58,050 nucleotides of DNA from Azospirillaceae bacterium. Lineage in GTDB: Bacteria > Pseudomonadota > Alphaproteobacteria > Azospirillales > Azospirillaceae. Numbering within the stretch: the first letter of the stretch is position 1; each line of letters starts with the position of its first letter. Under the pieces are notes generated by a model, which did no database searches, was not told where the DNA came from, and was given only the letters and a program-made list of their open reading frames with translations. The translations under genes were made by a program, and so were the position numbers. This document shows, in pieces, positions 1 through 8,339 of this stretch. The stretch spans positions 1 to 58,050 of the forward strand of contig DASQNC010000042.1 in the NCBI GenBank assembly GCA_035645145.1, read 5' to 3'.

Positions 1-1
1 C

Positions 2-148
2 ATCCCGCTGGGCGCCAAGCACCGGCTGGCCAATCCGGGCAAGGTGCTGCTGCACCTGATCGAGGTGCAGTCCGGCCCCTACCTGGAGGAGGACGACATC
101 GTCCGCTACGACGAGACCCTCATCGTCCCCCCGGACGCCGCGGACTGA
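2..148 (+). CDS. C-terminal end of a mannose-6-phosphate isomerase / mannose-1-phosphate guanylyltransferase type cupin (partial)
   Basis: Only the last 48 codons are in the window; the frame is open from base 2 to a TGA at 146-148. The translation contains [14 protein letters not shown] followed by [20 protein letters not shown], the typical end of the cupin domain of type II phosphomannose isomerases and of bifunctional GDP-mannose pyrophosphorylases. These enzymes supply GDP-mannose for surface polysaccharide. Whether the guanylyltransferase half is present cannot be seen. A strong hairpin terminator follows. A sugar-nucleotide epimerase comes next, which fits a polysaccharide context. The family call is good; mono- versus bifunctional is undecided. 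Confidence 0.75.
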   Translation: MPLGAKHRLANPGKVLLHLIEVQSGPYLEEDDIVRYDETLIVPPDAAD

Positions 149-191
149 CAAAACGGGCGGGGCGGCTGCCGTCCCTGGAGAAAACGGATGG

Positions 192-224
192 GGCACGGCC
201 CGGTCCCTCGGACCGGGCCGTGCC
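192..224 (+). terminator. 15-bp perfect hairpin after the cupin gene
   Basis: Bases 192-206 pair perfectly with 210-224 around a 3-base CTC loop. The hairpin lies 44 bases after the upstream stop codon and 5 bases before the next start. It lacks a clear T-run, so it may be a terminator, a translation-affecting structure for the epimerase, or both. Confidence 0.55.
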
Positions 225-228
225 ATGA

Positions 229-1236
229 GTGGCAGCGGAGGGGCAACTGGGCGCCGGGGGAACGAAGCGGACAATCCTCGTCACGGGAGCCGGCGGATTC
301 GTCGGCCGTTTCCTGGTGCCGCTGCTTCTGGCCGATGGCGACGCGGTTCGCGCCGTCGTCCGTGCCGCCGGCCGTCCGGCGCCGAACGGTGCTGCGACCG
401 TGGTGGTCGAGGATCTGGAGGCGGTTGACGATTGGGGGCCGTTGCTGGACGGCGTCGATGCCGTGGTGCATCTGGCGGCCCGCGTCCACATTCCCGGCGA
501 CCGCGCACCCGACCGCGCCGTCCGCTACCGGCGCACCAACACCGAGGCCACGGCCGCGCTGGCCACGGCGGCGGCCAGGGCCGGCGTCGACCGCTTCGTC
601 CATGTCAGCACCTTCGCCCTGGCACCCGTGCTGACCTCCTTGGACCGGGGCGTCCTGGACGAGGCCGACGCCTGGGATGCGCATCCGTACGAGATGAGCA
701 AGATCGCGGCCGAGCGGGCGCTGGGCGACATCGCGGACGCCACCGGACTACCGGCCGTCGTCCTGCGCCCGCCGCTGGTCTATGGTCCGGGTGCGGTCGC
801 CAACTTCGCCCTTCTGCTGCGGGCCGTGCGTGGGCGCTGGCCCTTGCCCCTGGGGGCCGTGCGGAACCGGCGGAGCTTGATCTATGTGGGCAATCTTGCG
901 GACGCGGTCAGGGCTTGCCTGCGCCATCCGGCTGCCCCCGGCAACCTGTTTGCGGTCAGTGACGGCGAGGACGTGTCCACGCCCGAACTGGCGCGGCGGC
1001 TGGCCCGTGCCATCGGCGCACCGCCGCCGATCCTGCCTCCGGTTCCGCCGGCTCTGCTGGCCGCAGCCTTGAAGCTGGCGGGACGGGGGGGCTGGGTTCA
1101 GCGCCTGATGGGAGACGCCTGGCTTGATCCGACGCCGATCCGCACGGCGCTGGGCTGGACGCCGCCGTACACCCTGGACCAGGGGCTTGCGTCGCTCGCA
1201 GGGGACCAGGGGCTCGCATCGCTCACGGCCGGCTGA
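229..1236 (+). CDS. NAD-dependent epimerase/dehydratase (extended SDR)
   Basis: A 335-residue extended short-chain dehydrogenase. The N-terminus has the NAD-binding glycine motif (VTGAGGFVGRF, around residues 18-28). The catalytic Tyr and Lys are in YEMSK, followed by LRPPLVYGPG. The C-terminal lobe ends with the usual LGWTPPYTL-type motif. Such enzymes interconvert or reduce UDP-sugars for surface glycans; the overall look is closest to WbpV/GNE-like UDP-GlcNAc/GalNAc epimerases, but the substrate is not readable. The start is taken as GTG because an in-frame TGA lies immediately before it. That start sits right after a strong hairpin and lacks a clear ribosome-binding site, so the true start is uncertain. 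Confidence 0.75.
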   Translation: MAAEGQLGAGGTKRTILVTGAGGFVGRFLVPLLLADGDAVRAVVRAAGRPAPNGAATVVVEDLEAVDDWGPLLDGVDAVVHLAARVHIPGDRAPDRAVRYRRTNTEATAALATAAARAGVDRFVHVSTFALAPVLTSLDRGVLDEADAWDAHPYEMSKIAAERALGDIADATGLPAVVLRPPLVYGPGAVANFALLLRAVRGRWPLPLGAVRNRRSLIYVGNLADAVRACLRHPAAPGNLFAVSDGEDVSTPELARRLARAIGAPPPILPPVPPALLAAALKLAGRGGWVQRLMGDAWLDPTPIRTALGWTPPYTLDQGLASLAGDQGLASLTAG

Positions 1237-1265
1237 AGGCCGGGGAGGGCGGCCTGGGGGATCTC

Positions 1266-2393
1266 TCAGGATGCCGACGACAGGCCGGGGCGTGCCGCAC
1301 CCTGGGTGCGCCGCCCGGAGGCCCACAGCAGGACCAGCGCCCACACGGCAGGCAGCAGCACGGGCAGGTAGACCAGCGGAACCAGTGCCGGCCGCTGGAT
1401 GCCCATGTTGAGCAGCGCCAGCGCCGCCATCTGGAGGCCGATGCAGACCAGGGCGGCGACAACCAGGCGCAGGGTCCGGCCACGCCGGTTGTGCTCGGCG
1501 GCGCCCAGCAGGATGGTCAGGCAGACAAGGGCCGCGGCGGGAATCAGCAGGGGCATCACAATGCGCTGGTGCAGCTCGACCGTCATGCGGCGAAGGACGC
1601 GCGGATCGCCGGTCTGGTCGGGCGCCGGGCGCAGCAGTTCCCATATCGGGCGTTCGCGCGCGTCGGGGGCCCTGTTCCTGCGGATCGGCTCGGGGAGGTT
1701 CAGCTCCACGATGTAGCGCTCGAACGACAATTCGGAGACCCGCCCGGTGGCGCGGTCGAACTCCTGCCGGGTGCCATTGCGCACCAGAATTTTCGGCGTC
1801 TCGCCGGTGTTCAGCATGACACCTTCGGCGGCGACCAGGGTGGCCGGACGGTCGGGCGACCGCTTGTCGTGGATGATCAGGCCGCGCAACTCGCCCGGCC
1901 CGGTCAGGTCGCGGACATAGATGGTGACGTTCGGCCCGAAGTCGTTGAACTGGCCCTCGCGGACCAAGGCGAACGACACGCTGTCCCGCATGTGCTGCTG
2001 CAGGTGGACCACCTGCTTGTTCGCCGCGGGCGCGATGAACAGCGTCAGGGCGAAACCCAGGACCGTGGCACCGCCAGCCACCCAGATGGCCGGCATGGAC
2101 AACGGTACCGGACCCAGGCCCGCCGCCCGCATGACGATCAGTTCGCTTTCCTGGATCAGGCGGTTGTAGGTGAAGATGATTCCCACCATCACCCCGATGG
2201 GCAGCACCTGGGGCAGGAATGTCGGAACCAGGGCCACCATGAGCTGCGCGAAGAGGCCCAGGCTGGCTCCGGTCTTCAGCGCCAGTTCGATGACCCGGAT
2301 GGACAGCACCATCCACACCGCAAGGCACAGGACCCCGGTTACGAGCGTACAGCTCGCCAGAAGCTGCTTGAGGATGTAGAGGGATATCCGCAT
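1266..2393 (-). CDS. lptF: LPS export ABC transporter permease LptF
   Basis: A 375-residue YjgP/YjgQ-family permease. Six hydrophobic segments are visible, three at the N-terminus and three at the C-terminus, around a large periplasmic domain (jellyroll in the known family). The coupling-helix region reads YNRLIQESELIVMRAAGL, matching the conserved ESE..MR.AG motif. In the LptB2FG complex this protein extracts LPS from the inner membrane and passes it to LptC and LptA. The start MRISLYILKQLL is preferred because upstream residues are not membrane-protein-like. LptG normally follows LptF, but here the next gene is convergent, so lptF is separated from a partner. Assignment to LptF over LptG rests on overall resemblance. 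Confidence 0.85.
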   Translation of the reverse strand: MRISLYILKQLLASCTLVTGVLCLAVWMVLSIRVIELALKTGASLGLFAQLMVALVPTFLPQVLPIGVMVGIIFTYNRLIQESELIVMRAAGLGPVPLSMPAIWVAGGATVLGFALTLFIAPAANKQVVHLQQHMRDSVSFALVREGQFNDFGPNVTIYVRDLTGPGELRGLIIHDKRSPDRPATLVAAEGVMLNTGETPKILVRNGTRQEFDRATGRVSELSFERYIVELNLPEPIRRNRAPDARERPIWELLRPAPDQTGDPRVLRRMTVELHQRIVMPLLIPAAALVCLTILLGAAEHNRRGRTLRLVVAALVCIGLQMAALALLNMGIQRPALVPLVYLPVLLPAVWALVLLWASGRRTQGAARPGLSSAS

Positions 2394-2537
2394 CGGTTCG
2401 TCCGGCCGGCTGGATGGAACGGGTTCCGGCCCGGGCCGGAGGATAACCACTTCCGACCGGGCGTGCCACGGCGGCGGGTGCGGCACTTGTCCGTGCCCGG
2501 CCGCCATTCGACCGTTGCCCCAGGAGTAATCGAACCA

Positions 2538-2981
2538 ATGCCCATTGGACGTCCGGGCGGCTTCCTGCTCGGCCTTGCCCTGCTCGGCTGTGCCGCACAG
2601 GCTTCGTCGTCGGCAGCCCACGATTTCCGGTCGCAGGACATCCGGATCGGCCACCCGTGGGCGGCGCCCGCAACCGCTGGCACAACGGAGGCCTATGTGG
2701 CCCTCCTCAACCTGGGCTCGTCCGGGGACCGCTTGGTGGCCGCCGGAACGCCGGGCGCGCGGTCGGCGCGCCTGATGGACCGCAACGGCGCCGAGGTGTC
2801 CGGCGGGATCGAACTGCCGCCCGGACGCGGGGTGTCGCTGCGCCCGGGCGGATCGCATGTCCGGCTCGAGGGGCTGGAGCGGCCGTTGCGCCCCGGTGAC
2901 CGCTTTCCATTGACCCTACGCTTCGCACGGACTCCGGAGGTCACGGTCGATGTGATCGTGGAGGATGCCCCCGCCCATTGA
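2538..2981 (+). CDS. Exported PCu(A)C-like copper chaperone with incomplete ligand set
   Basis: A 147-residue protein with an N-terminal signal peptide (GFLLGLALLGCAAQASSSAA), followed by a PCuAC fold: DIRIGHPWAAPA at the start, TEAYVALLNLGSSGDRLV, then LRPGGSHVRLEGL and LRPGDRFPLTLRF. Family members carry copper to cytochrome oxidase using an H(M)...M...HxM ligand set. Here the last motif reads HVR rather than HxM, and the usual His/Met of the first ligand loop are not seen. The fold is recognisable but copper binding is doubtful. The start follows an AGGAG site at good spacing. The gene diverges from lptF and converges with ygfZ with a 9-base gap. Confidence 0.75.
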   Translation: MPIGRPGGFLLGLALLGCAAQASSSAAHDFRSQDIRIGHPWAAPATAGTTEAYVALLNLGSSGDRLVAAGTPGARSARLMDRNGAEVSGGIELPPGRGVSLRPGGSHVRLEGLERPLRPGDRFPLTLRFARTPEVTVDVIVEDAPAH

Positions 2982-2990
2982 CGGGCCGGT

Positions 2991-3914
2991 TCACAGGCGT
3001 GCCCACGCCGGTATCCGGGGGGTGAGCATCGCATCGCCGGCCCGCAGCGGCTGCCCGGTCTCACGGGCGGTCGCAAGATGCTCCAGGCGCAAAAGCGCCA
3101 GGGCGCGGGTACCGCGGCCACTGCGGATCTCGCCGGCCTCCCGGTCGTCCAGCATCACCTCGGTACCGGGGGGCGGCAACGGACCGTCCACATCGACGGG
3201 CAGCAGGCGCTTCTTCACCAACCCCCGGTACTTTGTGCGCGCGGTCAGTTCCTGTCCCATCCAGCATCCCTTGTCCCAGGCGATGCCGTTCAGCTCATCG
3301 AACCCGCTTTCGAGCAGAATGGATTTCTCCGGTACCAGGTCGCGGCTTCCATCCGGCACGCCGAGCGCCAGACGCCACTCGTCGTAATCCGCCGCCGAGA
3401 GGAGCGGGACGCGGAGCGCCGACAGGGTCGCGGAGGACGTTTCCGCGGGCAGAACGGCACGTCCACCCAGCACCGGCAGGCGCGGGTCGATGAAGGCCCA
3501 TCCGCCACCGAACGCCACCGTCGTTCCCGGCGGCGGACCCCCAGACGCCGGGTCCAGGCCGGCGCGTTGCAGGGCGACCGGTCCGAGCAGGGCGGCAACC
3601 CGGTAGGTTTGCGGGGCGACGTCGATGGTGACCTTGGCGCGCAGGCGGTACGGCTTCAGCCGCCGTGCCAGGTCTTCGGCCCGGGCGGCTTCGCAGTCCA
3701 GCAGATGCACCCCGTCCGCGGGGACGGTGAACAGGTCGTGCAGGTATTTGCCCTGGGGGGTCAGCAGCGCCGCGTAGATGGCCCGCGCGCCGGCCGACGC
3801 GACGTCGTTCGAAATCAAACCCTGGAGGAATGCGACCCGGTCGTCCCCACCGACCACGACGATTCCACGGTCTTCCAGAACCAAGGCGCCGTTCGGCTCA
3901 GGCATTCCGTCCAT
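2991..3914 (-). CDS. ygfZ: YgfZ/GcvT-family folate-binding protein for Fe-S cluster maintenance
   Basis: A 307-residue protein related to the glycine-cleavage T-protein. The diagnostic YgfZ motif KGCxxGQE is present as KGCWMGQELTARTKYRG at about residues 215-231, with the conserved cysteine. YgfZ/IBA57 proteins act with folate in assembly or repair of certain Fe-S enzymes. The N-terminal region has FLQGLISNDV and ALLTPQGKYLHD, both typical. The start ATG follows an AAGGAGG ribosome-binding site at good distance; a second ATG three codons later is possible. The gene stands alone on the minus strand. Confidence 0.9.
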   Translation of the reverse strand: MDGMPEPNGALVLEDRGIVVVGGDDRVAFLQGLISNDVASAGARAIYAALLTPQGKYLHDLFTVPADGVHLLDCEAARAEDLARRLKPYRLRAKVTIDVAPQTYRVAALLGPVALQRAGLDPASGGPPPGTTVAFGGGWAFIDPRLPVLGGRAVLPAETSSATLSALRVPLLSAADYDEWRLALGVPDGSRDLVPEKSILLESGFDELNGIAWDKGCWMGQELTARTKYRGLVKKRLLPVDVDGPLPPPGTEVMLDDREAGEIRSGRGTRALALLRLEHLATARETGQPLRAGDAMLTPRIPAWARL

Positions 3915-4139
3915 GCGTCCCTCCTTGCTGCATCCCCGCCGGTAGGTGGGGCGCCGGGACGGATTCTCAACCGCCTTGGAGTCCCCGGCTGTTCGAGGGC
4001 GTCGGTGCAAGGCCGTTCGGACGAGGTGGCCTGAAGGATCGGGCAGACAACCGTCCGCGCCGTTGGCGATCCCCGCAGCCGCCGGTGTTCTGGGGCGGTG
4101 TTCCGGCGAGCGAAGCCGGACCGGATGATGGAGGCGGCC

Positions 4140-4376
4140 GTGCGGTCGATGCGCTTTGCGATGGCGGTGTTCGTGGGCGCGGCCTGCGCGGGGGTGTCGG
4201 GATGCGGACACAGGCCGGAACCTGTGCCCGAACACGCCGAAGTGGTCCCCTTCGTCTACAGGGGGCCCGTCTACTGCTACAGGACGCTCGGTCAGCCCGA
4301 CTGCCATGTCGAACCGCAACGCGGGCAGACCGAACGCCTGATCGGGGCCTATGTGCCCCGCGAGCCTGCGCGTTGA
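4140..4376 (+). CDS. Small lipoprotein of unknown function
   Basis: About 78 residues from a GTG start, with GGAGG five bases upstream. The N-terminus MRFAMAVFVGAACAGVSGC looks like a lipoprotein signal with a lipobox ending at Cys. The mature part is short and contains VYCYRTLGQPDCHVEP and LIGAYVP, with two further cysteines that could form a disulfide. I recognise the CYRTL..xDC pattern from small alphaproteobacterial lipoproteins but know no function. An ATG three codons downstream is an alternative start. It converges with the fasciclin gene. Confidence 0.55.
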   Translation: MRSMRFAMAVFVGAACAGVSGCGHRPEPVPEHAEVVPFVYRGPVYCYRTLGQPDCHVEPQRGQTERLIGAYVPREPAR

Positions 4377-4382
4377 TCCGCC

Positions 4383-4859
4383 TCAGGGCATGATCACGCG
4401 GTCGATGGTGTAGACGTAGCCGTTGTCCGCCCGGGTGTTGGCCAGGATCTGGGCGTTGCCGACACGCGGCGGCTGTTGCAGGCCGCGCACCGGAACCCGG
4501 TCCAGATTGCCGTTCGGCACGAAGCCGTCCACGTTCAGGCGGTCCGGCGGCACGTTGTCGAAGACGATGTGCTGGCGGACGAGGGTTTCCAGCCGCGGAC
4601 GGTTTTCGGGCTGCATCAGCTCGCTTAGCGTGTTCGCCGGCAGGCGCTGGAAGGCCTCGTCGGTCGGTGCGAACAAGGTGAACTGCCCGCCGGAGGCCGC
4701 CAGGGCCGTATCCAGGCCGGTGGCGCGGAGCGCCTGGACAAGCGTCGAATAACGCGGGTTGCTGGACAACGTCGTCATCACGTCGGCGGCCGATGCGGCC
4801 CCCGCGCTGAGCGCCAGGGCTGCTGCAGCGCCGGCCAGCATGCTGCGGAAGCGTGCCAT
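4383..4859 (-). CDS. Exported fasciclin (FAS1) domain protein
   Basis: A 158-residue protein with a clear signal peptide (AGAAAALALSAGAASA) and one FAS1 domain. Family motifs are visible: FTLFAPTDEAFQRLP, then LVRQHIVFD, and the C-terminal NGYVYTIDRVIMP. FAS1 domains mediate adhesion or ligand binding outside the cytoplasm. The second of two adjacent ATGs is chosen because AAGGAG is 8 bases from it but only 2 from the first. The 292-base region upstream, shared with the divergent oxidase gene, probably holds promoters for both; no confident -35/-10 pair was picked. Confidence 0.85.
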   Translation of the reverse strand: MARFRSMLAGAAAALALSAGAASAADVMTTLSSNPRYSTLVQALRATGLDTALAASGGQFTLFAPTDEAFQRLPANTLSELMQPENRPRLETLVRQHIVFDNVPPDRLNVDGFVPNGNLDRVPVRGLQQPPRVGNAQILANTRADNGYVYTIDRVIMP

Positions 4860-5103
4860 ATCCATTGCTCCTTGCACTGAAAAATGGGGCCGTCGCGGCC
4901 CTCGCCGTTGTAAATGCGCGAAACCCATGCTCGGCACACGTGCCCTGGCGAATTCGCCGTTGGGGGTATTCCCATTGCGGCCTCCACCGGTCGGAATGGC
5001 CGCCGCGCCCGCGCGGTTGCGGAGCATTCGGAGCAACGGCATGGTTCGCGGGCCTAACGTGGGGACCGCCTGAGCGGAATTCGCTCGATCGGAAAAGCAG
5101 ATG

Positions 5104-5138
5104 GGGCATGGCCTGATTCATGGGATCGGACCATGCCC
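5104..5138. repeat. Hairpin with 8-bp arms before the hydroxyglutarate oxidase gene
   Basis: GGGCATGG at 5104-5111 pairs with CCATGCCC at 5131-5138, just upstream of the next gene's ribosome-binding site. The left arm and flank resemble the hairpin at 192-224 (ATGGGGCAYGG preceded by an A-rich stretch), so both may belong to one family of intergenic hairpins. Confidence 0.35.
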
Positions 5139-5151
5139 TGGGAGGGCCGGG

Positions 5152-6279
5152 ATGGAAGATGTCGAATGCGTGGTGATCGGGGCCGGGGTCGTCGGTCTGG
5201 CGGTCGCCCGGGCTCTTGCCCTCGAGGGGCGCGAAGTCGTCGTACTGGAGGCCGCGGACAGCATTGGCACCGGCACCAGCTCGCGCAACAGCGAGGTGAT
5301 CCACGCCGGCATCTACTATCCCAAGGGGAGCCTGAAGGCGCGACTGTGCGTGGCCGGGCGCGACGCGCTCTACGCCTATTGCCGGGACCACGGCGTGCCG
5401 TTCCGCAATTGCGGCAAGCTCATCGTCGCCACCGACGAGAGCCAGGAGGCCAAGCTCGCCGACATCCGGGCCAAGGCTCAGGCCAACGGTGTGGAGGATC
5501 TGCGCTTCCTGACCGGCACGCAGGCGCGTGCCATGGAACCCGAACTGCGCTGCACGGCTGCGCTGCTTTCCCCCAGCACCGGCATCGTGGACAGCCACGC
5601 CCTGATGCTGGCCTATCAAGGGGATGCGGAGGATCGTGGGGCCATGGTGGCCTTCCTGTCCCCCATCATCGGAGGGCGCATCACCGACCCGGGGATCGAG
5701 CTGGAGGTGGGCGGGGCCAATCCGGTTCGTATCCGTTGCCGCTACCTCGTCAATGCCGCCGGCCTCCATGCCCAGGACATCGCGAGGACGATCCACGGCA
5801 TTCCGGCCGCTACGATCCCGCCCACCCATTACGCCAAGGGCAACTACTTCAGCCTGGCGGGGCGGAGCCCGTTTTCGCGCCTGGTCTATCCCATTCCCGA
5901 GCCGGGCGGGCTCGGCGTCCATCTGACCATCGACATGGCGGGCCAAGCCCGCTTCGGCCCCGACGTGGAGTGGATCGACCGCATCGACTATGCGGTCGAT
6001 CCACGCCGGGCCGACAAGTTCTATGGCGAGGTGCGGAAATATTGGCCCGGCCTGAAGGACGGCGCCTTGATGCCCGGTTATGCCGGGGTTCGGCCCAAGC
6101 TCGTGCCCGCGGGCGGTGGGGACAGCGACTTCCTGATCCAGGGGCCGCGGGACCACGGCGTACCAGGGCTGGTGAACCTGTACGGGATCGAATCCCCGGG
6201 GCTCACCTCGTCGTTGGCCATCGCCGCCGAGGCCGCGGCCGCCCTGCTGGAACGCCAGCCCGAACCCATGCCGGCGTGA
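5152..6279 (+). CDS. lhgO: L-2-hydroxyglutarate oxidase-like FAD-dependent oxidoreductase
   Basis: A 375-residue DAO-family flavoprotein. The dinucleotide-binding motif is at the N-terminus ([15 protein letters not shown], residues about 6-20). It is followed by [20 protein letters not shown], characteristic of the LhgO/L2HGDH group. The C-terminal part has GYAGVRPKL and [15 protein letters not shown], the second FAD-contacting region. The enzyme oxidises L-2-hydroxyglutarate to 2-oxoglutarate and passes electrons to quinone or oxygen, acting as metabolite repair. The start ATG has GGGAGGG upstream; residues before it are not conserved-looking. Related 2-hydroxyacid oxidases cannot be excluded. 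Confidence 0.82.
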   Translation: MEDVECVVIGAGVVGLAVARALALEGREVVVLEAADSIGTGTSSRNSEVIHAGIYYPKGSLKARLCVAGRDALYAYCRDHGVPFRNCGKLIVATDESQEAKLADIRAKAQANGVEDLRFLTGTQARAMEPELRCTAALLSPSTGIVDSHALMLAYQGDAEDRGAMVAFLSPIIGGRITDPGIELEVGGANPVRIRCRYLVNAAGLHAQDIARTIHGIPAATIPPTHYAKGNYFSLAGRSPFSRLVYPIPEPGGLGVHLTIDMAGQARFGPDVEWIDRIDYAVDPRRADKFYGEVRKYWPGLKDGALMPGYAGVRPKLVPAGGGDSDFLIQGPRDHGVPGLVNLYGIESPGLTSSLAIAAEAAAALLERQPEPMPA

Positions 6280-6400
6280 AGGGGCTCCGACCACCGGTTC
6301 GTCCGCGGACGCTTGCCAGTGGGCGCCTCACAGGGGGCGCTTGACAGGGGCATGGCGGGGCGGCACCTCCTCGCATCCTCGAAGACAAGGACGCGACGCC

Positions 6401-6739
6401 ATGGCCGTGAAGAAGAACCCCCTGGGGCTCAATCCGCTCCAACTGAAGACGTTGACGCTGCTGCAGGAGCTGGCACGGTTGCCGGACCATGGGGAACCGG
6501 TGGACGGCGGTGTCCGTGTGACCAATCTGCCCCAGCCCCACGGCGACCACTTCCACCTTGGCCCCAGCGTGGTCCTCGCCCGCGATGCCACCGGCCTGCA
6601 CAACCCCGCGCCATGGGCGGTGCTGGAGCGCAAGGGGCTGATCCAGTCCCGGTTCCCCAATGGTGCCGTGGTCACCGAAGCCGGCCTCGCCTACGACACC
6701 GGCCTGCGCGACCAGATCCTGCACCGTTCCGGGCACTAA
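6401..6739 (+). CDS. Hypothetical 112-residue protein
   Basis: The start MAVKKNPLGLNPLQLKTL is chosen because the preceding in-frame residues look non-coding. The protein is soluble, with no signal or membrane segment. It has GDHFHLGPSVVLARDATGL in the middle and LERKGLIQSRFPNGAVVTE near the end; the last part resembles the wing of a winged-helix fold. No function is recognised. Codon use matches the neighbours, so it is probably a real gene. It converges with the UDP-glucuronate epimerase. Confidence 0.6.
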   Translation: MAVKKNPLGLNPLQLKTLTLLQELARLPDHGEPVDGGVRVTNLPQPHGDHFHLGPSVVLARDATGLHNPAPWAVLERKGLIQSRFPNGAVVTEAGLAYDTGLRDQILHRSGH

Positions 6740-6764
6740 CCTTCTTGGCCGTGGGCGACCGCGC

Positions 6765-7748
6765 TCAGTTCACCTTGTGGTACCGCTTGTACCAGGTGGC
6801 GAAGCGCGGCAAGCCCTCGGCCAGGGATGTCTTGGGCGAGAAGCCGAGGTCGCGCTGGCTGGCCGAGATGTCGGCGGAGGTTGCGACCACGTCCCCCGGC
6901 TGCAGCGGCGCGAACTCGATGGTCGCCTTGCGGCCCAACGCGTCCTCCAGGATGCGGACGTAGTCCAACAGTTCCTCGGATTTGCTGTTGCCCAGATTGT
7001 AGGTCGCGTGCCGGACGCCCATCGCGTCGGGCGCGGCCGGACGGTCGAGGGCGGCGACGATGCCGGCGACGATGTCGTCGATGTAGGTGAAGTCCCGCCG
7101 CATCCGGCCTTCGTTGAAGACCGTGATGGGCTTGCCGGCCATGATGGCGTCCGCGAACTGGTAGGCGGCCATGTCGGGCCTGCCCCAGGGGCCGTAGACG
7201 GTGAAGAACCGCAGGCACGTGGCCGTCAGTCCACGGGTGTGGCAGTAGCTGTAGGTGATCAACTCGTCCGCGCGCTTGGTCGCGGCATAGAGCGAGATCG
7301 GCCGATCCACGCGGTGCTCCGGTGCGAACGGCAGCTCCGTATTCGCGCCGTAGACGGACGAGGTGCTGGCATAGACGAAGTTGCGCAGGCTTTCGCAGCG
7401 CATCGCCGCTTCCAGCATCACGACTTGTCCCATCACGTTGGATTGGACGTAGGCGTACGGATTGACCAGCGAGTAGCGCACGCCGGCCTGGGCCGCCAAG
7501 TGCACGATGCCATCGACAGCGCCGGCTTCCTTGAAGGCCGCTTCCACCCCGTCCCGGTCCGAAATGTCGACCTGCAGGAATCGGAAGCCGGGCCGATCCT
7601 GAAGCCAGGACAGGCGCGCCTTCTTCAAGTCGACCGAGTAATAGTCATTCAGATTGTCCAGCCCGACGACCGTCTCGCCACGCACCAGCAATGCCTGTGC
7701 GACGTGGGAACCAATGAAACCGGCTGCGCCGGTGACGATGACGGTCAT
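6765..7748 (-). CDS. UDP-glucuronate 4-epimerase-type NAD-dependent epimerase
   Basis: A 327-residue extended SDR. VTGAAGFIGSHVAQALL at the N-terminus binds NAD. GLDNLNDYYSVDLKKARL is the motif that marks UDP-glucuronate 4-epimerases (CapI/LpsL type). AAQAGVRYSLVNPYAY and the catalytic SLYAATK (Tyr, Lys) follow, then FFTVYGPWGRPDMA. These enzymes make UDP-galacturonate for LPS core or exopolysaccharide. The family's usual length is about 330, so the gene is complete. It is a single gene with HspQ encoded upstream on the same strand. Confidence 0.88.
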   Translation of the reverse strand: MTVIVTGAAGFIGSHVAQALLVRGETVVGLDNLNDYYSVDLKKARLSWLQDRPGFRFLQVDISDRDGVEAAFKEAGAVDGIVHLAAQAGVRYSLVNPYAYVQSNVMGQVVMLEAAMRCESLRNFVYASTSSVYGANTELPFAPEHRVDRPISLYAATKRADELITYSYCHTRGLTATCLRFFTVYGPWGRPDMAAYQFADAIMAGKPITVFNEGRMRRDFTYIDDIVAGIVAALDRPAAPDAMGVRHATYNLGNSKSEELLDYVRILEDALGRKATIEFAPLQPGDVVATSADISASQRDLGFSPKTSLAEGLPRFATWYKRYHKVN

Positions 7749-7840
7749 GAGGTTCGGGTCCGGTAAGCGGTTTGGCGGAAACGGCTATATGCACACCCTC
7801 AACCGCGCACGCCATATTTTCAACCCGGCGGACGCTGCCC

Positions 7841-8173
7841 TCAGTTCAGCCCGGCCCGCGCCGTGTTGGGTTCGTAGCGGCCGTCCTTGAACGTGCCGAA
7901 TCGCTTGGGCACGTCCGGGTGCGCCACGGGCCCGTTTTCGCCGTCGGGCACCAGGTTCTGCTCGGATACGTAGGCGACATACGGGCCCTGCGTTCCGATC
8001 GCCAGCAAATGGTAGAACGGCTGGTCCTTGGAGGGCCGGATCTCTTCCGGGATGGCCTGCCACCAGGACTCGGTGTTGGCGAACACCGGGTCCACGTCGA
8101 ATACGACCCCGCGGAACGGGAACAGCCTGTGCCGCACCACATCGCCAAGACGGAACTTCGCCACTCGTGTCAT
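7841..8173 (-). CDS. hspQ: Heat shock protein HspQ (YccV/hemimethylated-DNA-binding fold)
   Basis: A 110-residue protein matching the HspQ family: [20 protein letters not shown] at the start, then [21 protein letters not shown], and [13 protein letters not shown]. In enterobacteria HspQ modulates Lon protease and is heat-inducible; the same fold occurs in the hemimethylated-DNA-binding domain. The ATG used gives the family's usual N-terminus. No clear RpoH promoter was found upstream, and the gene appears monocistronic. Confidence 0.9.
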   Translation of the reverse strand: MTRVAKFRLGDVVRHRLFPFRGVVFDVDPVFANTESWWQAIPEEIRPSKDQPFYHLLAIGTQGPYVAYVSEQNLVPDGENGPVAHPDVPKRFGTFKDGRYEPNTARAGLN

Positions 8174-8339
8174 CGCGGTTTCCGGTCTGCGTACATTCAA
8201 CACCGTCCCGTTGACATGGGTGTCAGCGGCGAGCCCTGCCATCGGCCCGTCCCACGGCCGGCACGCCCCTCGACCGGCACGCCGTTGCGCCGGGGTGCCG
8301 GACCGGCCATCTGTCATCGTGGACAAGCGGAGGAAACCC

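Noticed and set aside
748-2685. Long open frame on the minus strand over the epimerase, lptF and PCuAC genes
   Set aside because: Low-complexity Arg/Pro/Gly-rich translation with no domain; it is the antisense/out-of-phase shadow of lptF, typical for GC-rich DNA.
3967-6294. 775-codon minus-strand frame opposite the hydroxyglutarate oxidase and fasciclin genes
   Set aside because: No recognisable domain, and it covers well-identified genes in other frames.
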